Shown: one piece after another, positions 26,121-32,113 of the stretch
How positions within the stretch are numbered: position 1 is the stretch's first letter
How the letters are laid out: each line of letters begins with the position of its first letter
Origin: Flavobacterium panacis
GTDB lineage: Bacteria; Bacteroidota; Bacteroidia; Flavobacteriales; Flavobacteriaceae
NCBI RefSeq assembly: GCF_024649945.1
Contig: NZ_JANKMS010000001.1
Span: forward strand, 124,001 to 188,000
Length of the DNA stretch: 64,000 nucleotides
Direction of reading: 5' to 3'
Program-made: the position numbers and the translations under genes
The notes under the pieces: model-generated
Databases searched by the model: none
Told to the model about the DNA's origin: nothing
Seen by the model: the letters and a program-made list of their open reading frames with translations, nothing else

Positions 26121-26642
26121 TTAATTGAATAAAGGAACTTTTTTTAAGTCCGAGGTTGATAAATATTTTTTTAAATCAGCCTTTAAATCACGGCGTGTAA
26201 TGACATAATAACAGCCGATTACTAAAGGAACAGTTGTAACTTGCTTCACTTTCAATAACTCGTTAATAGTCTCTCTCTCATTTTCGAAATTAGACATTGG
26301 CTCAGTTATCCAAGTGTACCAAGGAGAATCTTTCGTTTGCTTATTTGTTCCTAACCAAACCGCCAAAGATTCTGCTATATCATGAACTTCTTTACGAGGT
26401 GTAATTTTGTTCAATTCAATTTCCTTTGTCATTGGGTTCGAAACTGCAATTCTTAAATCCTTTTCCGCATCTTCCAAAGCTTTTTCCTCAGCATCTTGCG
26501 TGAATTTAGCATACCATTTTTTCAATAATGGATAACACACAATGATACCAACAACTAAAAGCCAGTATTTTTGCAGAAAATCAAAGAGCCAAACAGTATT
26601 GGCTTGGCTCTTTGTTCTATTAATTATCTCTCTTTGAGCCAT
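26121..26642 (-). CDS. Provirus single-span membrane protein (173 aa)
   Basis: After a polar N-terminus (MAQREIINRTKSQANT) there is one hydrophobic helix (about 18-40: WLFDFLQKYWLLVVGIIVCYPLL). A helical charged segment (QDAEEKALEDAEKDLRIAV) and a soluble C-terminal domain follow. Such a layout is typical of minor virion membrane proteins or peripentonal anchors in lipid-containing phages. It ends 6 bp before the 283-aa gene. No family is recognised. Confidence 0.6.
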   Translation of the reverse strand: MAQREIINRTKSQANTVWLFDFLQKYWLLVVGIIVCYPLLKKWYAKFTQDAEEKALEDAEKDLRIAVSNPMTKEIELNKITPRKEVHDIAESLAVWLGTNKQTKDSPWYTWITEPMSNFENERETINELLKVKQVTTVPLVIGCYYVITRRDLKADLKKYLSTSDLKKVPLFN

Positions 26643-26644
26643 AA

Positions 26645-26752
26645 TTATTTCTTCTTAAATAATTTATAAGCTAAGAATCCTGCTAAAGCAACTAATACAA
26701 CATTTGCAATAGTTTTATTGTTTGCGTAAAAAAGTTTGATTTTATCTAACAT
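26645..26752 (-). CDS. Provirus 35-aa one-helix membrane protein
   Basis: The reading frame MLDKIKLFYANNKTIANVV..GFLAYKLFKKK has one hydrophobic segment (about 14-29) and a basic C-terminus. It fills the gap between the lytic-enzyme and 173-aa genes, with its stop 2 bp from the next start. Tiny basic membrane proteins are a regular part of the virion membrane in PM2- and FLiP-like phages. It was found by reading the gap; its expression is inferred. Confidence 0.6.
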   Translation of the reverse strand: MLDKIKLFYANNKTIANVVLVALAGFLAYKLFKKK

Positions 26753-26799
26753 CTTGTTTAAATTTTTGAATTAATAATTTTATCGTTTTGGGCGTTTGT

Positions 26800-27345
26800 T
26801 TAGACTGTAACGCTGTAAACAGTATAAAAAAAAAGTAGCACGGGAATAATCAAATAATTGAACTTGAATTTCTTCTTAGCCGTTACGGTAACGCTTGCAA
26901 GATTGTAATCTCCCATAATGTCAATGGCATCTTGAATGTCTGAATCGTAAATCAAATTGTGATCGGGTGCGCATTCATGTTTAATAATTGCACGTGCAAT
27001 CACTAAGTAAAATTTTGCATCTACGATTTTAATTGTTTGGTCAGGGTCTAAACCGACAGCTTTTGAGATAACCTCAATATACTTTTGGGTATCATTTTCG
27101 AATGGCGGAGCATATTCAGTTATAAGCTTTCTTACGGTATTTTTACCTTTATCAATATCATTTGTCAAATCTCGCAACATAGCACGAATACCGTATTTTA
27201 CTTCTGTAAACTGTTCAAAATGTTTGTCTGTATTTTGAGCATTTGGTATTTTTCCCTGCCATGCTATATTTGTCAAAACCAAGTTACCCGGATTATTATT
27301 TCGAATACCTCGTGTTAATTCTTTTCTACCTAAATAACTACTCAT
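26800..27345 (-). CDS. Membrane-anchored muralytic virion enzyme (lytic-transglycosylase-like, P5-type)
   Basis: Residues about 10-115 have the pattern of phage P5/lytic-transglycosylase-like domains: RGIRNNNPGNLVLTNIAWQGK, then DKHFEQFTEVKYGIRAMLRDL, NTVRKLITEYAPPFENDTQKYI, and AVGLDPDQ. This family cuts or binds peptidoglycan in phage virions. The C-terminus (about 158-181: FNYLIIPVLLFFYTVYSV) is a membrane helix, so the enzyme would sit in a viral or host membrane. Its start overlaps the 58-aa gene (ATGAGTAG). It likely opens the cell wall at entry or exit. Confidence 0.8.
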   Translation of the reverse strand: MSSYLGRKELTRGIRNNNPGNLVLTNIAWQGKIPNAQNTDKHFEQFTEVKYGIRAMLRDLTNDIDKGKNTVRKLITEYAPPFENDTQKYIEVISKAVGLDPDQTIKIVDAKFYLVIARAIIKHECAPDHNLIYDSDIQDAIDIMGDYNLASVTVTAKKKFKFNYLIIPVLLFFYTVYSVTV

Positions 27346-27514
27346 TTTCTTCGATAGTTAAAGGTTTGGCAGGTGTTTGCGGTTCATCTTTTCCAAAATC
27401 TAGCTTGCTTAATTCATCCGATACAACCTGAATACCTTTTAAAATAGCGGTTACAACCGCACCATATTTTACGATAATACCAATTATCGAAACAATTCCT
27501 TTCAAATTTTTCAT
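27338..27514 (-). CDS. Provirus 58-aa membrane protein
   Basis: The reading frame starts MKNLKGIVSIIGIIVKYGAV, giving one hydrophobic stretch (about 6-27), and then has a polar acidic tail (SDELSKLDFGKDEPQTP, ending IEENE). It is coupled on both sides: the preceding 35-aa gene ends in its start (ATGA), and its own stop overlaps the lytic-enzyme start. A holin-like or virion-membrane role is possible, not shown. Confidence 0.6.
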   Translation of the reverse strand: MKNLKGIVSIIGIIVKYGAVVTAILKGIQVVSDELSKLDFGKDEPQTPAKPLTIEENE

Positions 27515-27618
27515 GACTTATTTTGTTTTAATTGTTTTCTTTTTTCTAAATGCTCTTTGAGTAAATCGACCCCCTCATGAAGTATAAGAGGGAGGAACTT
27601 TAATATGAACCTAAACAT
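27511..27618 (-). CDS. Provirus 35-aa protein
   Basis: The short frame opens MFRFILKFLPLILHEGVDLL and ends in a basic tail (KEHLEKRKQLKQNKS). The first 14 residues are hydrophobic, and the rest is an amphipathic helix. It starts within the stop of the 132-aa gene (TAATG) and ends in the start of the 58-aa gene (ATGA). The double overlap is the main evidence that it is a real gene. Confidence 0.55.
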   Translation of the reverse strand: MFRFILKFLPLILHEGVDLLKEHLEKRKQLKQNKS

Positions 27619-28016
27619 TAGTTCGAACGAATAAATGTACCTGCATAACCTCCGTTTTTCGCACGTGGATTAATTACAAATGCCATACTGTCAATTACGA
27701 CTTTACCGCCATTTTTCTGCATTGTACCCCAGTGAAATGATTGAACACCAGTTTTAGTGTTTGTAAAAGTGCATGCTACAGAACCAAACCAACCTTTTTC
27801 AGAAAGATTTGATTTATTTGTAGTTACACATTTAATTGCAATCAATTCTCCTTTAGACAATCTCCAACCTGTTGTTAAATGCTGTTCAACACCTTTATTC
27901 GGACCAGTAACAGGCATGTAAGTAGTGTACTTTGCACCTGAATGCTTTACCTTTTGTTGGTTATTGTTATTATTGTTGTAATTCTGATTATTAGAATTTT
28001 TTCTATTTTGTGCCAT
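27618..28016 (-). CDS. Provirus protein with Asn-rich N-terminus (132 aa), structural candidate
   Basis: The first 22 residues are almost all Asn, Gln, Lys and Ser. A compact beta-rich domain follows: AKYTTYMPVTGPNKGVEQ, TGWRLSKGELIAIKCVTT, FGSVACTFTNTKTG, ending NGGYAGTFIRSN. The low-complexity tail plus small beta domain suggests a penton, cement or DNA-contacting virion protein. I do not recognise a family. It leads the run of overlapping small genes. Confidence 0.6.
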   Translation of the reverse strand: MAQNRKNSNNQNYNNNNNNQQKVKHSGAKYTTYMPVTGPNKGVEQHLTTGWRLSKGELIAIKCVTTNKSNLSEKGWFGSVACTFTNTKTGVQSFHWGTMQKNGGKVVIDSMAFVINPRAKNGGYAGTFIRSN

Positions 28017-28070
28017 TACTTTATAATGTGTTTAATTAATAATATGATTTCAGCCAGTTTTTTTACTATG

Positions 28071-28119
28071 ATTACTGCCGAATCTATCAGAAATACAATA
28101 AGATAGATTCGATAGTAAT
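28071..28119. other. Long hairpin in the provirus (16 of 18 pairs)
   Basis: Arms 28071-28088 and 28102-28119 pair at 16 of 18 positions (a two-base internal mismatch) around a 13-nt loop. The inner 10 bp (CGAATCTATC/GATAGATTCG) are perfect. In the gene direction it is followed by an A-run, not a T-run, so it is not a normal terminator for the upstream gene. In an ssDNA genome it could be a packaging or complementary-strand origin signal. Confidence 0.55.
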
Positions 28120-28130
28120 TTTTCGGCTTG

Positions 28131-28607
28131 CTATCTTTTTCTAGCAACTCTTCTTCCTGAATTATTGCGGTCACGTCTTAAAAACCAAATCAATGCAATA
28201 AGACCAGCGACAGCACCTAAAACAATTTTCCAGTTTCTTTGAAACCAAACCTTAATAGTTGAACTTACGACAGTAGCACCAACCTGACCAGAACCCTGAA
28301 CAAAACCAGTACTTAAACCGTCATTAATCCCAGTTGTTACGGCTTTTGCAAAAATCTGAGAACCTGCATTCGCTACAGCACCAACCGCTTGACTTGCCGT
28401 ATTTAAAGCCATCTGTTTATTGTATTCTTCCTCAGCCTGCTTATTCGCTTTTTTTGCTTCGTGAGCATCTTGCAAATTCTGCGAAATGTTTTGAACAGTT
28501 CCACCAACGAAAGGAATAGCACCCATAATAGGAGTAGCGACCTTTACCAAATTTTTGAACGAAACGTTTTTCTTAATCGCTGTTCCAATTTTTTTGAAAA
28601 ATCCCAT
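28131..28607 (-). CDS. Provirus membrane protein (158 aa), glycine/alanine-rich
   Basis: The protein begins MGFFKKIGTAIKKNVSFKNLVKVATPIMGAIPFVGG, an amphipathic, membrane-active-looking N-terminus. It has an Ala/Gln-rich helix (KKANKQAEEEYNKQMALNTASQAVGAVANAG). One strong membrane helix near the C-terminus (about 130-147: IVLGAVAGLIALIWFL) is followed by a very basic tail (RRDRNNSGRRVARKR). The tail may hold DNA against the inner side of a viral membrane. It lies 3 bp after the capsid-like gene, so the two are coupled. Confidence 0.65.
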   Translation of the reverse strand: MGFFKKIGTAIKKNVSFKNLVKVATPIMGAIPFVGGTVQNISQNLQDAHEAKKANKQAEEEYNKQMALNTASQAVGAVANAGSQIFAKAVTTGINDGLSTGFVQGSGQVGATVVSSTIKVWFQRNWKIVLGAVAGLIALIWFLRRDRNNSGRRVARKR

Positions 28608-28610
28608 AGC

Positions 28611-29330
28611 TTACACAGTTTTTAAACATCTTACGACGAAATTAATAATTGAGCCTTGCGACTTATTGATTTCAATACCAACCACAGCCACTAAAGGCAA
28701 GGTTAATCTATCCGTTAAGCCTTGTAAAACTTTCCCATCTGCAAGAACAGCTTGAATAGGGTCAATATCACGGCTTAATGTTTGCAATTCAAAAGGAAGG
28801 TATTTAACTACCTGACCGTTTGAATACTGGTAAGACAAATCACTTACTGAATCGTCAACAGTCATGACAGCCAAATCAAATCCCTGAACATCAATTTTTT
28901 TGTTGAACTCCTCAGAAGCAACAGATTTTTGTTCAAAAAAGAATAAATTGTTTGTTTGCTGTGGCTCTTCGATTCCGTGTAAATCGTAGCGTTTACCTGC
29001 AATTAAATCTTCAAGAGTAATTTTAATACTCTCTTTATCTGCAAGATAAATTGAACCTTCGTCTGCTAATTCACATAATGCAATCAAAGCATTATCTTCA
29101 TCGGACTGTGTATTTTCAGTTCCATAGGTACTTGCTAAAATGAAATCTTTAAGCAAAACTTTATTTGCTAAAATGACATTCGAGCCGTTTCCACGTTCAA
29201 TGTAAATACTAATTTTTTCAGTAGTTAAACCTGATAACGGCACATCACTTGAAAGAATTAAAGCACCGATTGCTTTTGTTACTTGAAGTTCTGGCGATTT
29301 TGTAACGCCTGTAATAGTTGCAATTTTCAT
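28611..29330 (-). CDS. Major capsid protein candidate (239 aa, double jelly-roll type)
   Basis: The protein is soluble and rich in short beta strands. Residues about 33-70 (LSGLTTEKISIYIERGNG...LLKDFILASTYG) resemble in pattern the N-terminal barrel of corticovirus PM2 capsid protein P2 (strand, 'SG.T...I', basic strand, then a loop leading to 'l.dlI'). A second half (about 130-239) repeats a similar strand order. The length is close to the smallest known double jelly-roll capsids. Its place at the head of the structural operon, just downstream of the iterons, also fits. The assignment is inference from pattern and context. Confidence 0.55.
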   Translation of the reverse strand: MKIATITGVTKSPELQVTKAIGALILSSDVPLSGLTTEKISIYIERGNGSNVILANKVLLKDFILASTYGTENTQSDEDNALIALCELADEGSIYLADKESIKITLEDLIAGKRYDLHGIEEPQQTNNLFFFEQKSVASEEFNKKIDVQGFDLAVMTVDDSVSDLSYQYSNGQVVKYLPFELQTLSRDIDPIQAVLADGKVLQGLTDRLTLPLVAVVGIEINKSQGSIINFVVRCLKTV

Positions 29331-29392
29331 TTGTTATAAATTTTATTTGTTTAAATTTCTTTCACAAAGGTTATTGCAACTATTATTTGACG

Positions 29393-29440
29393 TTCCCTAA
29401 AATTCCCTATAATTCCACAATTTTCCCTAATTTTCCCTAT
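29393..29440. repeat. Five 10-bp iterons upstream of the capsid-like gene
   Basis: Units starting at 29393, 29403, 29413, 29423 and 29433 read TTCCCTAA, TTCCCTAT, TTCCACAA, TTCCCTAA and TTCCCTAT, each with a 2-bp spacer. The spacing is exactly one helical turn. They lie between the small 55-aa gene and the capsid-like gene, in the only sizeable gap of the replication-structural block. They are likely binding sites for Rep, a repressor or a late activator. Confidence 0.75.
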
Positions 29441-29604
29441 AATATGCCGTACTTAATTAGGTCTTGTACAGTTAAATAACTCCTTTTTAATTCTAAGGAA
29501 TCGAGTATAACTTGATACTCTTTGCAAGCAGTTTTATAACTTAATTCAAGAATATGCATTAACTGGGTTTTAGTTACTTTTTGGCTTGTATTCTGTGTTT
29601 TCAT
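29437..29604 (-). CDS. Provirus 55-aa protein, possible small DNA-binding protein
   Basis: The frame MKTQNTSQKVTKTQLMHILE... runs 55 residues and starts 3 bp after the Rep stop. The C-terminal text RSYLTVQDLIKYGIL resembles the opening of an excisionase-like helix-turn-helix ('yLTvqela..lgi'), but it stops short. Its end overlaps the last iteron. It could regulate the structural promoter just downstream. Found by reading the gap. Confidence 0.5.
   Translation of the reverse strand: MKTQNTSQKVTKTQLMHILELSYKTACKEYQVILDSLELKRSYLTVQDLIKYGIL
29503..29520. other. Small hairpin with AACTTG loop
   Basis: GAGTAT (29503-29508) pairs perfectly with ATACTC (29515-29520) around the loop AACTTG. The plus strand reads CTTGATA across the loop end, the core of the phiX174/pC194-type nick site. 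It lies inside the 55-aa gene. A 7-base match is expected about once by chance in an element this size. Confidence 0.4.
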
Positions 29605-29607
29605 GGC

Positions 29608-30801
29608 TTATAAAAATAAAAGTTGATGTTCGTGGAATAATTCAGAATCAAACTCATTTACTATTTTTTCCTTTGTTCTAAATTCGTGCAGATAGAAATG
29701 TAATTTGTTTTGAAACCAAACAATAAGTTGGTTTTCAGTAGTCATGTCCATATCTTGAAGTAAAAGATTTAGAGCGACGATATAAGATATATCCTGATTG
29801 TTTGCGTAATACTCTCTAAATAAAGATTTTGCAAGACGTTTTTTAATTGTTGTCGAAGAAAGAACAACCTTTTTTAAACGATTGATTACAGGATTGAATT
29901 TGGTAATTTGGGACTGTAAAAAATCAAAATCAAAAAGAGTAATAAGCTTTTCTTTATTGATTTGACTTTTGCCAGTATTCTCACGAAGTTCAAAAAAACC
30001 TTTATTAGCGATTTTCAATAACTCATAAAGATTTGCTTTATCAAAAACACCCCAAGTCATTGCTTGACTGATATTTACATTTCCTTTTGAATGTTCGTTA
30101 AGACCTCTAAAAAATGCTGAATTTAACTGATATTCAAAACGCCAAACATTGTCGTTTTTCAAACCATTATTTGCATAATATTCATTTATGTATGGCTTTT
30201 CGGTCAGCTGTAAAGACAGCGTTTTGTTATAGCATCGTATTATTTTATCAGATGTTCTTTTCCCAATTTGGAAGCCATTAAGTATTGATTTCCCTTTGTA
30301 GGTTTCAAAATAGCTTTGTAAATTTTTTGGACGCCCCGAAATAAGGTAGTTACCTGCAACCACATTACTATATAAATTACGGTAAGAATTGTTGATATCA
30401 GACTTGTCAAGGCATATATCCAGTCTATTAATAGACTTAAATAAGTAGTTCGTTTCATCGCAAAAAGCATTTATGACACCTTTTAAAGCGTCGTTAGATA
30501 ATGTGTAAAATAGATTGTTTTCAAATTGAAGCTGAGCAAATTGTTCGCTCATAATCGCTGAGCGTGGTCTTGCTGTGTAAATACCGATTTTTAAATCCTC
30601 ATAATATAAATCTGCTCTTAGCTCAAAAATCTTAGTTCCATATTCGTAAGGTTTTAAGCGAAACTTTGAATGTTCAGGAAATTCTCCAAACGGTTGACCC
30701 TCTAAATTGATAATTAAGTAGTCTATATTTATAAGAGTAGGTTTTAAATTATTGTTTTTGAATTTAGTTTGGGCTTGATGCCTTTCTTTATATGAAATCA
30801 T
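29608..30801 (-). CDS. Replication initiation protein (Rep_trans-like)
   Basis: The 397-residue protein has the layout of plasmid and filamentous-phage Rep_trans initiators. NIDYLIINLEG lies near the start, SINRLDICLDKSDI (about 123-136) carries the DxxxD motif, KIIRCYNKTLSLQ (about 186-198) matches the 'k.iriYdK' motif, and NVWRFEYQLNS (about 219-229) matches 'RfE..l'. No HUH histidine pair is seen. Such proteins nick one strand with a tyrosine and start rolling-circle replication. It is the main evidence for an ssDNA or plasmid-like replication cycle. Confidence 0.75.
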   Translation of the reverse strand: MISYKERHQAQTKFKNNNLKPTLINIDYLIINLEGQPFGEFPEHSKFRLKPYEYGTKIFELRADLYYEDLKIGIYTARPRSAIMSEQFAQLQFENNLFYTLSNDALKGVINAFCDETNYLFKSINRLDICLDKSDINNSYRNLYSNVVAGNYLISGRPKNLQSYFETYKGKSILNGFQIGKRTSDKIIRCYNKTLSLQLTEKPYINEYYANNGLKNDNVWRFEYQLNSAFFRGLNEHSKGNVNISQAMTWGVFDKANLYELLKIANKGFFELRENTGKSQINKEKLITLFDFDFLQSQITKFNPVINRLKKVVLSSTTIKKRLAKSLFREYYANNQDISYIVALNLLLQDMDMTTENQLIVWFQNKLHFYLHEFRTKEKIVNEFDSELFHEHQLLFL

Positions 30802-30826
30802 TGTTTTTAGTAGGTTTTGAGTGAGT

Positions 30827-30854
30827 TAGTTGCCGTTATACCCTACGGCAACTA
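30827..30854. other. Perfect 10-bp hairpin just upstream of rep
   Basis: TAGTTGCCGT (30827-30836) pairs perfectly with ACGGCAACTA (30845-30854) around an 8-nt loop (TATACCCT on the plus strand). It lies 25 bp upstream of the Rep start, in the gap after the 108-aa gene. It is the most GC-rich stem in the provirus. It may be the double-strand origin, a translational control hairpin or both. Confidence 0.6.
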
Positions 30855-30884
30855 TTGAAAAATCGAAAGGGGAGTAGCAAAAAA

Positions 30885-31211
30885 TTAATTTTCCGAATCC
30901 TGCCAAAGTGAATAATGATTTTTTGGTAAATCATTTATCGTAAATTCTTTCTTTGAAATTGCTTCAGTTATTTTCTTTTCAACTTCAAAAAATTTCTGCT
31001 TATAATTTGAAATCTGAGAATTAAAAAAAACATTTATCTGCTGACCAATATTTTTAATTTCTCTAATCGTAAAATCATGCTGATATTTTAAACCAAGTAA
31101 ATCGACAGTCTCTACAGGATTTTTTGAATATTCATTTAAATCATGATTTAATCCAGCTAATTCCAAAAGCAAATTTTCTCGTTTTTGGATTAAAAGTAAA
31201 ATTGTTGACAT
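30885..31211 (-). CDS. Provirus hypothetical protein, 108 aa
   Basis: Not recognised. The protein is soluble and mainly helical, with two likely coiled-coil stretches (LLIQKRENLLLELAGLNHDLNEY and NYKQKFFEVEKKITEAISKKEF). It follows the first provirus gene by 3 bp and precedes rep, so it is an early gene. It may take part in replication or regulation. Confidence 0.55.
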   Translation of the reverse strand: MSTILLLIQKRENLLLELAGLNHDLNEYSKNPVETVDLLGLKYQHDFTIREIKNIGQQINVFFNSQISNYKQKFFEVEKKITEAISKKEFTINDLPKNHYSLWQDSEN

Positions 31212-31214
31212 ATA

Positions 31215-31523
31215 TTAAGGTATTAGAAGATTATGTTTAAGAAGTTTTGAAATCAGCGTTTTCTGAGAATTGCAATAAAAAATAAATTCGTGAACACAAA
31301 AAGATTGAGTTACTATAAAGCAATCCGTACAAACTCTAATTGTAATTCCTATATTTGAACCACGGATTCTTAGAAATAATGTTTGGAACTTTAAGTGTGA
31401 TGTTTTGCAAAATGGGCGCATCTTTTTCAAGAATGTTTTTGCATTGAAATTTGTGTGACGCATTTTAGCTAATTCTACAAGTAAGAGTGTGTAATTCTCT
31501 AAAGAAGATCGTTTTAAGGCCAT
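31215..31523 (-). CDS. First provirus gene, 102-aa protein, possible DNA-binding
   Basis: The protein starts 30 bp from the right att site. The N-terminal half is basic and helical (ENYTLLLVELAKMRHTNFNAKTFLKKMRPFCKTSHLKFQTLFL), compatible with a helix-turn-helix. The C-terminal half is Cys-rich and hydrophobic (CTDCFIVTQSFCVHEFIFYC). No family is recognised. It leads the operon that contains rep, so a regulatory role is plausible. Confidence 0.5.
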   Translation of the reverse strand: MALKRSSLENYTLLLVELAKMRHTNFNAKTFLKKMRPFCKTSHLKFQTLFLRIRGSNIGITIRVCTDCFIVTQSFCVHEFIFYCNSQKTLISKLLKHNLLIP

Positions 31524-31550
31524 GTGGTAATTGTTAATATGTTATACCAC
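31524..31550 (-). promoter_or_regulatory. Inverted repeat at the early promoter of the provirus
   Basis: GTGGTA (31524-31529) and TACCAC (31545-31550) are complementary and enclose TTGTTAATATGTTA-type sequence. The repeat fills the space between the first provirus start codon and the XerC arm. A weak -7-like box (TTCATTTG, 31557-31550 on the minus strand) overlaps its edge. It may be an operator for an early-gene repressor. Confidence 0.45.
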
Positions 31551-31552
31551 AA

Positions 31553-31591
<39 letters not shown>

Positions 31592-31723
31592 GAAAACTGC
31601 CTACCATACATTATAGAACTTTTTATTTTGCATCGGATTGTTTTCAATTATACAATTACTAAAGCTCCATTCTTGTAATAAACGACAATTTTATTTTTGA
31701 AAAACGAAATATTCAAACCTCGT

Positions 31724-31894
31724 ATAAATCCGCTGTATGATTTTAAATTTTATTTTTTTTAAAATATGGCAAAATTTCAATCTTAATATATTGCATGAAA
31801 CTTCAAAACGAATCCAATTATATTAGATTTCAAATCAATCATAAATCTCCTGTATGGATTTTATTTAAAAAATTTTCAAATATCGCAAAATTAG
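31724..31894. repeat. Degenerate duplication right of dif
   Basis: Two related segments at about 31724-31778 and 31841-31894 (offset 117 bp) share ATAAATC..CTGTATG.ATTTTA and GCAAAATT. The 533-bp stretch from 31581 to 32113 holds no gene; it is AT-rich and made of such degenerate units. Confidence 0.45.
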
Positions 31895-32113
31895 CTTGCG
31901 GATAATTGACTGTTTATTTTGCCATAAATGAAAAATTATTTTTTTGAAAACAGAAATTATCAAATTTTAGTCATATAAAAACTTTTTAAAGTCCCATAGC
32001 CATTATCTTTTAACATTTATTTAAAATAATTAGATTCTATCAAAGAACTTTCATTGTAAGACTTTATTTTATTATTTTTACATTCGATACTTTAAAAATA
32101 AATTATCACACGT

